From: Cherax quadricarinatus
Taxonomy: Eukaryota > Arthropoda > Malacostraca > Decapoda > Parastacidae
Direction: 5' to 3'
Length of the DNA stretch: 64,000 nucleotides
NCBI RefSeq assembly: GCF_038502225.1
Contig: NC_091353.1
Location: 932,312-996,311, forward strand
In this document: positions 42,081 through 52,369 of the stretch, piece after piece
How positions within the stretch are numbered: the first letter of the stretch is position 1
Layout of the letters: each line of letters opens with the position of its first letter
Notes under the pieces: generated by a model
Told to the model about the DNA's origin: nothing
What the model saw: the letters and a program-made list of their open reading frames with translations, nothing else
The model's database searches: none
Program-made: the position numbers and the translations under genes

Positions 42081-42262
42081 TTAAGGTGCGTGACGATAAG
42101 TTGTTTATCAGGGATTCGCGTCCCATTTCCTTCCATCGACTGTTAGTGCAGAGGTACTGAAGATCAAACTCAATCGCAAACTTCAATACCTCTGCACTAA
42201 CAGTCGATGGAAGGAAATGGGACGCGAATCCCTGATAAACAACTTATAGTCACGCACCTTAA
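42081..42262. mobile_element. Foldback MITE with TTAA ends
   Basis: Nearly perfect 80-bp inverted arms (42082-42162 and 42181-42261) flank an 18-bp spacer. Arms start taaggtgcgtgac and include gggattcgcgtcccatttcc and actgttagtgcagaggta. Both ends are TTAA. The flanking DNA on both sides is atgttatatta-type array sequence, so the element interrupts the array. TTAA could be a target duplication (piggyBac-type) or part of the palindrome. There is no coding capacity. Confidence 0.85.
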
Positions 42263-42960
42263 ATGTTATATTAATCATCACTGTTCTATCATTGGACTGA
42301 GGAAGTTATGACGCTCCATCAGTGTATAAAGTATGATGTGTGGCTCCATCTATGTATGAGGAAAGTATTATGTTCCAGCACTGTAGGGAAAACAATAATA
42401 TTACAGTGGAGTATTCGTAAATTTAAGGAGTTCGATTTCATTATGTGGGAAGCTAAAGAGATCGTATTTTTCTGCAGATCCTACAGTTTTCCGCATGACA
42501 CTGGCGTGACTGTCTCCGTTCAACAGAGACCTAATTAAGCTTTGAGTGGTACTCAAGGGATTCTATTTCCATCTGTCTGCAGGAAAATGTTACCTCCTGT
42601 TCTGAATGGCGCCAGTGGTGACCAGGGAGCAGGAGAGACCATTAGCTATGCACCATTAGGGCATCAACATTTCGTGGAGGAGAATCCAGTAACGTATGAT
42701 GCTCTCTTTCAGGGTGTGTTGAACTAGAGTTAGCACGAGTCATTACTCATGTTCAAGTGTTTTGTAAGTGACTTTGGGGACTTTCCAGCAATTTCTTATT
42801 ATTTCTTTTAATGCTATTTCTTTCTTCTCCCTTCTTTCTTTTTCACACTTTTCTTCTCGTTTCTTTTTATCCTCCTCATTCTTCATCTCCCTCTTCTTCT
42901 TCTTCGCCTTTATCTCCTCCTTCTTGCAGCCTTTTCTTCGTCTTCTTCTCCTCTTTCTTT
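42263..42960. other. Array remnant, unique and pyrimidine-rich sequence
   Basis: Degenerate array units persist to about 42395. From 42800 to 42960 the plus strand is almost all pyrimidine (ttctttcttctcccttcttt and similar). I see no gene. Confidence 0.5.
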
Positions 42961-42964
42961 TACA

Positions 42965-43237
42965 TTATTATTTTTTATTATCACACTGGCCGATTCCCAC
43001 CAAGGCAGGGTGGCCCGAAAAAGAAAAACTCTCACCATCATTCACTCCATCACTGTCTTGCCAGAAGGGTGCTTTACACCACAGTTTTTAAACTGCAACA
43101 TTAACACCCCTCCTTCAGAGTGCAGGCACTGTACTTCCCATCTCCAGGACTCAAGTCCGGCCTGCCGGTTTCCCTGAACCCCTTCATAAATGTTACTTTG
43201 CTCACACTCCAACAGCACGTCAAGTATTAAAAACCAT
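42965..43237 (-). mobile_element. RTE-like LINE 3' end, copy B
   Basis: On minus it starts at gtattaaaaacc-complement (43237) and runs through ctgccggtttccctgaaccc-complement to the end gccgattcccaccaaggcag-complement and an A/T-rich tail. It is over 90% identical by eye to 62823-63090 on plus. The pair identifies a young repeat family. The coding link comes from 15060-15560. Confidence 0.8.
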
Positions 43238-44075
43238 TTGTCTCCATTCACTCCTATCAAACACGCTCACGCATGCCTTGTATAAAAAAAGAAATGCATA
43301 ATTGTTAATAAATACAGTAAGTCAATATTTACACATTTTATTTTTCCGTTTCTGATGGTCATGTATGATGAACCAGGTCGCACAAACTGCGCAATATTCA
43401 CTCTCCAAGTTGACAACTTCAATACTCTTACACCAGATAATGCTATAATAAGTAGTCAGGATCGAAGCAGTGGCTAGCCAGTGGTAAAACCACCGTGCCA
43501 GTGCTTACCCACTGTTTATCCACTGCATGATTCATCCGAAGATCATATTTAATATTTCACATATCATACGAAAGCCTTTAAAACTTCCTCTGTGTCATTT
43601 TTTTTTATTAAAAGTTTTATATTCCCAGAGGAAGGCCTATAACTAAATGCCAATTTTTTTTTTCCTAAAAATTTTCAATTTTCAATTTTTGAAACCTGAT
43701 GTACAGTAACTAGTTATGATTCTTTAAATCAAGGGTCTCCAAACTGCGGCCTACCACAAGAATTTATGCGGCCCGAAGCAACTCGAAATATTTATAAAAA
43801 CTAAAATATACCCTTAATTTCAGTTACTTAAAGTTAAGGATATTCTTTCTTGGAAAAAATTTATGTCATAATTTTTTTTTCATATTATACTTCTAATCTC
43901 TTCATTTTTCAGATATACCCTTCAGTTATGGAAGGAAAAAAGAAAGGAACAGTGTTTAAAGTTTAAACAATTGGCGTGTGCAAAGTTATTAAAGCAATTC
44001 CCAGCATCCTAGAATGGCGCTGTAAACTTCCACAGATTCAAATGATAAAAAATCAGATCCTCTTAGTTGGCAGAC
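43238..44075. other. Unique AT-rich sequence with possible hAT end
   Basis: At 43731-43785 the phrase agggtctccaaactgcggcc is followed by ttatgcggcccgaag. It resembles the terminal sequence of non-autonomous hAT elements known from many animals. No second terminus is found nearby. Otherwise nothing is recognised. Confidence 0.35.
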
Positions 44076-44077
44076 GG

Positions 44078-47000
44078 CATTCTGAGAGACAGCACAGTGT
44101 CCAGTGAGTACTGATGCTGAGACACAGCACGGTGTCCAGTGAGTACTGATGCTGAGAGACAGCACAGTGTCCAGTGAGTACTGATGCTGAGAGACAGCAC
44201 AGTGTCCAGTGAGTACTGATGCTGAGAGACAGCACAGTGTCCAGTGAGTACTGATGCTGAGAGACAGCACAGTGTCCAGTGAGTACTGATGCTGAGAGAC
44301 AGAACAGAGTCCGGTGAGTACTGATGCTGAGAGACAGCACAGTGTCCAGTGAGTACTGATGCTGAGAGACAGAACAGAGTCCAGTGAGTACTGATGCTGA
44401 GACACAGCACAGTGTCCAGTGAGTACTGATGCTGAGAGACAGCACAGTGTCCAGTGAGTACTGATGCTGAGAGACAGCACAGTGTCCAGTGAGTACTGAT
44501 GCTGAGAGACAGCACAGTGTCCAGTGAGTACTGATGCTGAGAGACAGCACAGAGTCCAGTGAGTACTGATGCTGAGAGACAGCACAGTGTCCAGTGAGTA
44601 CTGATGCTGAGAGACAGCACAGTATCCAGTGAGTACTGATGCTGAGAGACAGAACAGAGTCCAGTGAGTACTGATGCTGAGAGACAGCACAGTGTCCAGT
44701 GAGTACTGATGCTGAGAGACAGCACAGTGTCCAGTGAGTACTGATGCTGAGAGACAGCACAGTGTCCAGTGAGTACTGATGCTGAGAGACAGAACAGAGT
44801 CCGGTGAGTACTGATGCTGAGAGACAGCACAGTGTCCAGTGAGTACTGATGCTGAGAGACAGCACAGTATCCAGTGAGTACTGATGCTGAGAGACAGCAC
44901 AGAGTATCCAGTGAGTACTGATGTTGAGAGACAGCACAGAGTATCCAGCGAGTACTGATGCTGAGAGACAGCACAGAGTATCCAGTGAGTACTGATGTTG
45001 AGAGACAGCACAGAGTATCCAGTGAGTACTGATGTTGAGAGACAGCACAGAGTATCCAGCGAGTACTGATGTTGAGAGACAGCACAGAGTATCCAGCGAG
45101 TACTGATGTTGAGAGACAGCACAGAGTATCCAGCGAGTACTGATGTTGAGAGACAGCACAGAGTATCCAGCGAGTACTGATGTTGAGAGACAGCACAGAG
45201 TATCCAGCGAGTACTGATGTTGAGAGACAGCACAGAGTATCCAGCGAGTACTGATGTTGAGAGACAGCACAGAGTATCCAGCGAGTACTGATGTTGAGAG
45301 ACAGCACAGAGTATCCAGTGAGTACTGATGTTGAGAGACAGCACAGAGTATCCAGCGAGTACTGATGTTGAGAGACAGCACAGAGTATCCAGCGAGTACT
45401 GATGTTGAGAGACAGCACAGAGTATCCAGCGAGTACTGATGTTGAGAGACAGCACAGAGTATCCAGCGAGTACTGATGTTGAGAGACAGCACAGAGTATC
45501 CAGCGAGTACTGATGTTGAGAGACAGCACAGAGTATCCAGCGAGTACTGATGTTGAGAGACAGCACAGTGTCCAGTGAGTACTGATGCTGAGAGACAGCA
45601 CAGAGTATCCAGCGAGTACTGATGTTGAGAGACAGCACAGAGTATCCAGCGAGTACTGATGTTGAGAGACAGCACAGTGTCCAGTGAGTACTGATGCTGA
45701 GAGACAGCACAGAGTATCCAGCGAGTACTGATGTTGAGAGACAGCACAGAGTATCCAGTGAGTACTGATGTTGAGAGACAGCACAGAGTATCCAGTGAGT
45801 ACTGATGCTGAGAGACAGCACAGAGTATCCAGCGAGTACTGATGTTGAGAGACAGCACAGTGTCCAGTGAGTACTGATGCTGAGAGACAGCACAGAGTAT
45901 CCAGCGAGTACTGATGTTGAGAGACAGCACAGAGTATCCAGTGAGTACTGATGTTGAGAGACAGCACAGAGTATCCAGCGAGTACTGATGTTGAGAGACA
46001 GCACAGAGTATCCAGCGAGTACTGATGTTGAGAGACAGCACAGAGTATCCAGCGAGTACTGATGCTGAGAGACAGCACAGAGTATCCAGCGAGTACTGAT
46101 GTTGAGAGACAGCACAGAGTATCCAGCGAGTACTGATGTTGAGAGACAGCACAGAGTATCCAGCGAGTACTGATGTTGAGAGACAGCACAGTGTCCAGTG
46201 AGTACTGATGCTGAGAGACAGCACAGAGTATCCAGTGAGTACTGATGCTGCGAGACAGCACAGTGTCCAGTGAGTACTGATGCTGAGAGACAGCACAGAG
46301 TATCCAGTGAGTACTGATGCTGAGAGACAGCACAGAGTATCCAGTGAGTACTGATGCTGCGAGACAGCACAGAGTATCCAGTGAGTACTGATGTTGAGAG
46401 ACAGCACAGAGTATCCAGCGAGTACTGATGTTGAGAGACAGCACAGAGTATCCAGCGAGTACTGATGTTGAGAGACAGCACAGAGTATCCAGTGAGTACT
46501 GATGTTGAGAGACAGCACAGTGTCCAGTGAGTACTGATGCTGAGAGACAGCACAGAGTATCCAGTGAGTACTGATGCTGCGAGACAGCACAGTGTCCAGT
46601 GAGTACTGATGCTGAGAGACAGCACAGAGTATCCAGTGAGTACTGATGTTGAGAGACAGCACAGTGTCCAGTGAGTACTGATGCTGAGAGACAGCACAGA
46701 GTATCCAGTGAGTACTGATGCTGCGAGACAGCACAGTGTCCAGTGAGTACTGATGCTGCGAGACAGCACAGTGTCCAGTGAGTACTGATGTTGAGAGACA
46801 GCACAGAGTATCCAGTGAGTACTGATGTTGAGAGACAGCACAGTGTCCAGTGAGTACTGATGCTGAGAGACAGCACAGAGTATCCAGTGAGTACTGATGC
46901 TGCGAGACAGCACAGTGTCCAGTGAGTACTGATGTTGAGAGACAGCACAGAGTGACCAGTGAGTGCTGATGCTGAGAGACAGCACAGAGTATCCAGTGAG

Positions 47001-48970
47001 TACTGATGCTGAGAGACAGCACAGAGTATCCAGTGAGTACTGATGCTGAGAGACAGCACAGAGTATCCAGTGAGTACTGATGCTGGGAGACAACACAGAG
47101 TATCCAGTGAGTACTGATGTTGAGAGACAGCACAGAGTATCCAGTGAGTACTGATGCTGAGAGACAGCACAGAGTATCCAGTGAGTACTGATGCTGAGAG
47201 ACAGCACAGAGTATCCAGTGAGTACTGATGCTGAGAGACAGCACAGAGTATCCAGTGAGTACTGATGCTGAGAGACAGCACAGAGTATCCAGTGAGTACT
47301 GATGCTGAGAGACAGCACAGAGTATCCAGTGAGTACTGATGTTGAGAGACAGCACAGAGTATCCAGTGTGTACTGATGCTGAGAGACAGCACAGAGTATC
47401 CAGTGAGTACTGATGCTGAGAGACAGCACAGAGTATCCAGTGAGTACTGATGTTGAGAGACAGCACAGAGTGACCAGTGAGTACTGATGCTGGGAGACAG
47501 CACAGAGTATCCAGTGTGTACTGATGCTGAGAGACAGCACAGAGTATCCAGTGAGTACTGATGCTGAGAGACAGCACAGAGTATCCAGTGAGTACTGATG
47601 TTGAGAGACAGCACAGAGTGACCAGTGAGTGCTGATGCTGGGAGACAGCACAGAGTATCCAGTGAGTACTGATGTTGAGAGACAGCACAGAGTATCCAGT
47701 GAGTACTGATGCTGAGAGTCAGCACAGAGTATCCAGTGAGTACTGATGTTGAGAGACAGCACAGAGTATCCAGTGAGTACTGATGCTGAGAGACAGCACA
47801 GAGTATCCAGTGAGTACTGATGCTGAGAGACAGCACAGTATCCAGTGAGTACTGATGCTGAGAGACAGCACAGTATCCAGTGAGTACTGATGCTGAGAGA
47901 CAGCACAGAGTATCCAGTGAGTACTGATGCTGAGAGACAGCACAGAGTATCCAGTGAGTACTGATGCTGAGAGACAGCACAGAGTATCCAGTGAGTACTG
48001 ATGCTGAGAGACAGCACAGAGTATCCAGCGAGTACTGATGCTGAGAGACAGCACAGAGTATCCAGTGAGTACTGATGCTGAGAGACAGCACAGAGTATCC
48101 AGTGAGTACTGATGTTGAGAGACAGCACAGTGTCCAGTGAGTACTGATGCTGAGAGACAGCACAGAGTATCCAGCGAGTACTGATGCTGAGAGACAGCAC
48201 AGAGTATCCAGTGAGCACTGATGCTGAGAGACAGCACAGTGTCCAGTGAGTACTGATGCTGAGAGACAGCACAGAGTATCCAGCGAGTACTGATGCTGAG
48301 AGACAGCACAGAGTATCCAGTGAGCACTGATGCTGAGAGACAGCACAGTGTCCAGTGAGTACTGATGCTGAGAGACAGCACAGAGTGACCAGTGAGTACT
48401 GATCCTGAGAGACAGCACAGAGTATCCAGTGAGTACTGATGCTGAGAGACAGCACAGAGTATCCAGTGAGTACTGATGCTGAGAGACAGCACAGAGTGAC
48501 CAGTGAGTACTGATGCTGAGAGACAGCACAGAGTATCCAGTGAGTACTGATGCTGAGATACAGCACCGAGTGACCAGTAAGTACTGATGCTGAGAGACAG
48601 CACAGAGTATCCAGTGAGTACTGATGCTGAGAGACAGTACAGTGTCCAATGAGTACTGATGCTGAGAGACAGTACAGTGTCCAATGAGTACTGATGCTGA
48701 GAGACAGCAGTGTCCAGTGAGTACTAGTGCTGAGAGACACCACAGAGTATCCAGTGAGTACTGATGCTGAGAGACAGCACAGTATCCAGCGAGTACTGGT
48801 GCTGAGAGACACCACAGAGTATCCAGTGAGTACTGATGTTGGGAGACGGCAGTGTCCAGTGAGTACTGATGTTGGGAGACGGCAGTGACCAGTGAGTACT
48901 GATGTTGGGAGACGGCAGTGACCAGTGAGTACTGATGTTGGGAGACGGCAGTGTCCAGTGAGTACTAATG
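44078..48970. repeat. 35/37-bp minisatellite array
   Basis: About 135 units carry ccagtgagtactgatgctga and gagacagcac. Two length classes coexist: 35 bp with agtgtcc or agtatcc, and 37 bp with agagtatcc. They are arranged in domains: mainly 35-mers at 44078-44890, 37-mers with cgagtactgatgttg at 44890-46180, mixtures to about 46960, and 37-mers with gatgctg to 48640. The right end (48640-48970) is diverged. The minus strand has no stops in the units, giving three overlapping minus ORFs of up to 1608 codons. I reject these as genes. Confidence 0.97.
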
Positions 48971-49285
48971 CACAACTGATGTGTAAACTGAAATCTGCAT
49001 TCCTTTTAAATATTAAATAAGTTTTATTCTGGCTTTTGTAAAGGCTTCGATATTCAATGAATTATGCGTCCTACGCCAGGATAGTGCCCATTAAGTTTAC
49101 TTTGTGTTAGATCAGTTATGTTAGTGTTGTAATACCGTTGAAAAAATTGAAATCGATGGAATGCTTGCCATAACTGGGAAATGATCAAGAGAGTCAAGTA
49201 TTCAAGGATTCGTCTCATCACGAAAAGCTTCGATCGAGCGGTAATTCAGCGCTCCTGCATGAATAAAATTAACAGTCTCAGTAAC
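48971..49285. other. Unique sequence
   Basis: I see no supported feature here. Confidence 0.4.
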
Positions 49286-49287
49286 TT

Positions 49288-49690
49288 TCATAAGAACATA
49301 AGAACATAAGAACGAAGGAACACTGCAGAAGGCCTACTGGCCCACGCGAGGCAGGTCCAAGTCTCCTACCGGCTTAAGCCAATGCACCCAACCTAGTCAG
49401 GTCAGGTCACATTGACTTAAGGGAGGAACACGGCAACCGACCTGTTAGCACAAGCTATCAGGTCCAACTCACACCCACCCACATCTACTCATGTATTTAT
49501 CCAACCTATTTTTAAAGCTACACAACGTTCTGGCCTCTATAACGGTACTTGGGAGTTTGTTCCACTCATCCACAACTCTATTACCAAACCAGTACTTTCC
49601 TATATCCCTCCTGAATCTGAATTTTTCCAACTTAAAACCATTGCTGCGAGTCCTGTCTAGGCTAGATATTTTCTGCAAAACCAATTTCAG
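49288..49690 (-). pseudogene. CR1-like LINE reverse-transcriptase C-terminus and 3' end
   Basis: On minus, 49684-49469 encodes SSLDRTRSNGFKLEKFRFRR, DIGKYWFGNRVVDEWNKLPS and VIEARTLCSFKNRLDKYM. This is the standard end of CR1/L2-type reverse transcriptases. The 3' UTR follows and closes with three copies of an octamer (ttcttatg, seen as cataagaa on plus at 49288-49314). It is 5'-truncated at about 49690. Confidence 0.85.
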
Positions 49691-49691
49691 A

Positions 49692-50262
49692 TCAACGTGA
49701 AGGCAGAAAAGTTTTCCCAGTTAATGCATGTCTGCGAAGTAAAGAATTATTTTTTTTTTCACTGCATGACTGAGGCTCGATCAGTACAAATGGACCTGAC
49801 AATATCCGATGTGAGATTGTTTCTTTGAAAGGAGTGTTCAGTTTGCTGCATAATGTTAATGGCCTTTGTGACCTGTGTGACAGATGCACCGATCAGATAT
49901 TTCTCCTTCATTTCTTTGTCACAAACATAGCGGACAAACTCATGTAATGCAAAATTAGCAACATCGTGAGATTCAAGTTGGATGGAAATTTTGCTGGGTT
50001 ACATTAAATTTGTTGAGTAACTTGATGGTAAATATCTTGAGACATTTCTCTGATTTGTCTGTGAATCGTGAGGTTAAAAAAAGTGCGATATCTTGAATTT
50101 CAAGTTTTTCTTTCTTACCCACAAACAAGTAAATCATTTCTTGACAATGTGGTGAGGTTTCTTTGCCTTTTTTTATGACACTTGATAGTAAGCTTCCAGC
50201 ACAGGTTATTATTTCAGATGAGAAGCCATTTTGTTGTGGCTTTCCTGCAGATATCACCCTAC
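49692..50262 (-). pseudogene. Probable hAT-family transposase fossil
   Basis: On minus the N-terminal part reads GFSSEIITCAGSLLSSVIKK, GKETSPHCQEMIYLFVGKKE and SRFTDKSEKCLKIFTIKLLN. A frameshifted part gives NNLTSDIVRSICTDRASVMQ and then NNSLLRRHALTGKTFLP. The order NNL...CTD(G)A...M followed by HR.AL..KTLP is characteristic of ZBED/SCAND3-type hAT transposases (GxCTDGAPAMxG ... HCxIHRxALxxKTLP). A deletion removes the stretch between. The assignment is by motif memory and moderately secure. Confidence 0.5.
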
Positions 50263-50281
50263 TACTCTTTATCTCGTGTAG

Positions 50282-50560
50282 GTGAATGGTTCAGAGAACC
50301 GACAAGCTGATAAATATTAGACATATGTGCAACTTTTGGGTATCTTTAATAAGGAAACGTTTCGCCACACAGTGGCATTATCAGTCCATACAAAGGAGAA
50401 TGGTGAAGAACAGGAGGAGTTTCAGGTAATCAGTCTCTCAGCCTCGAGTCGACCAGTCCATCAATCCTCAAAAGAATACAGCAAATGTGGGAAGAAGTGG
50501 CTTATATACTGTAGGCAGGAGAGGTACAGTAGTCGTAGGTGGTATCACATCTCAAATGCA
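50282..50560 (-). mobile_element. Penelope-like terminal repeat
   Basis: It begins with ggttcagagaacc-gaca (50288-50304), a palindromic hairpin in the same place as ggtataaaatacc-gaca at 22141. It carries a hammerhead-like motif and continues with ggtaatcagtctctcagcct and ccagtccatcaatcctcaaa, similar to 22260-22330. Confidence 0.6.
50353..50387 (-). ncRNA. Hammerhead-like RNA motif, copy 6
   Basis: On minus: GGA (stem I), CUGAUAA core, extra U, GCCAC-UGU-GUGGC (five pairs), GAA, ACGU, U, UCC (stem I partner). Stem I and stem II differ from all other copies and remain paired. Core position 3 is C but position 8 is A, so the C3-G8 pair is broken here. Confidence 0.55.
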
Positions 50561-51340
50561 AATATGAGAATATCACACATTGAGGCTTTTCCACCCCGAC
50601 ATTAACGAGGCCAAAGCCAAATGGTGTATATGAATCCAGGTAAGTACGTGTTTTAAACATTGCCAAGTTCTAAAATGAAAAAGAAAATAATGTTTAAATG
50701 TTTCTCATTGACGAATTGTTGTTATTTTTAGTTTCAAGAGATGGAAATATTTAACATATTGCATTGTGCGTAAATAAATGCATGGACATAATTATAATAA
50801 CAACACTGGTGACCAATTTTGAGAAAATGTTTCTTCAGTGATGCATCAGTGTTCGTCCACTAACAATAATGATCAACTGACATGGCAGTTGGGGGCCAGT
50901 GTTGGCACTCCAATCTCGACCAATTCTCACAAATGACAAATTTTTTCAACAAAATTCCCTCAGATAATGAATAAATCCCAACAATTTTTCCACAAAAAAA
51001 AAAAAAAAAAAACTGTAATCACTCAACAGAAATTACAGCATTTATTCAAAATTTATTATCTAAAGATGTAAAACAAATATAAATTGTTTGAAGATATAAA
51101 TTACAAAATATCATATGTCATGAGCATTATATAATAAGTTAACGAATTCGTCGCTAAGTGAGGAACATACTATAATGGTAGTGGGTTTGTGTCAGCCATC
51201 TTTGATATTGTTTTAATGTCATCTTTGCACCATTCATAACATTTCTGGCATATTTTTAAATGTTTATGCAGCAATGTACTGTAGCATTTTGTAATAAACA
51301 GAATCGAGAAAATCAGCTCCAAATAACGTTATTTAGGTAC
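50561..51340. other. Unique AT-rich sequence
   Basis: Only a poly-A run at about 50993-51011 stands out. Confidence 0.4.
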
Positions 51341-51531
51341 GCATACTAGTCAGATTATTATTATTATAATCAAGGGGGAAGCGCTAAACCCGGAGGATTA
51401 TACAGCGCCTGGGGGGGGATGTGGAAGGCATTCAGGCTCAATTCGGGGAACTGGAGCACAGATCCAATTCCCTAAATCAAGAGCCCCTCACCAGCATCAA
51501 GGAACCTTCCTTGAGGGGCATACTAGTCAGA
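51341..51531 (-). mobile_element. SINE with 14-bp target-site duplication, copy B
   Basis: Exact direct repeats gcatactagtcaga at 51341-51354 and 51518-51531 flank about 163 bp nearly identical to the element at 23945-24114. Orientation is minus, with the (AAT)n tail at the left (ttattattattat on plus). High identity between copies suggests recent activity. Confidence 0.92.
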
Positions 51532-52058
51532 GAGCCCGTCGTAAGTCCGAGTCGTCGGTAAACCAGTACGTCGGTAAGTAAGGACAGGCTGTAAAAAATA
51601 TAGTTTATTATCAAACAAAACATTAAATGTGAAGTAAAATGGGAAGAGAATCTACGGTAGCGTGTTGTTGGTCCAGGAAAAATTAGCATTATTGCAGGTT
51701 GGGTTATAAGGAATCACTTCACTGTAAAGTTTACCAGTAGAGGTTATACACTTCTTGTTTGTTTAACATTCTGAGTGAACAAACCATTCTACTTCTATTT
51801 CGAGTGTGGCAATGTTTTCGTTATCATTTGTATTTTCTCCTTCAACATATCTTCAGAGAGTATGAAATTCACGGACTACATTCCCTGTGTCATTCACATT
51901 CATCTGTGACAATATCTCTATTTTGGCATTAGAAACGGAAAGGGAAAATAATAGGATTGTAAGAGATTAGGCGTTCGGGAACTATGTTCCCCTGAAGTTT
52001 TTTTTCTTGCATTTAACTTAGTCCAATAAATGACACCAGTCAAAATTAACATTTCATT
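51532..52058. other. Unique sequence
   Basis: I see no supported feature in this stretch. Confidence 0.4.
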
Positions 52059-52059
52059 C

Positions 52060-52230
52060 ATTTTGAGGATAGGTTACCCTCCAGCCGGAGGGCCCAAGAA
52101 AGAAGACAGAAGAAAGAAGAAGATGAACGACACCCCCAACCGGGGGCCACAGCCGGGTCACCATATAGAGAAGACCCGGGCCGGAAGTACCGGCAAACCT
52201 CTAATGAATGAATGAATGAATTTTGAGGAT
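52060..52230 (+). mobile_element. SINE with (AATG)n tail and 11-bp target-site duplication
   Basis: Direct repeats attttgaggat at 52060-52070 and 52220-52230 flank 149 bp. The insert starts aggttaccctccagccggag, includes ccgggggccacagccgggtc and ends caaacctctaatgaatgaat. The tetranucleotide tail at the right shows the 3' end. This is a different family from the (AAT)n SINEs, and GC-rich compared with its surroundings. Confidence 0.85.
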
Positions 52231-52369
52231 TGTCCAGATCTAGGAAAGTAGATTTACATTTTTGAAATAAGTGCAGTAACATTGCAATGAGCAGTGGCAA
52301 GAGTTGTATCCAATTTTCTTAACATGAGAGTTTCAACATTCCTAGATTAACACAGCTGCACTTCAATCT

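Noticed and set aside
42768..43104. Phe/Ser-rich ORFs of about 100 codons
   Set aside because: Produced by the pyrimidine-rich tract and the RTE-like LINE tail on the opposite strand.
43989..48815. Minus-strand ORF of 1608 codons and two overlapping ORFs of 1528 and 1211 codons
   Set aside because: All three frames are open because the 35/37-bp units lack stop codons on this strand. The translations are the same unit read in three phases, without start context or non-repeat domains.
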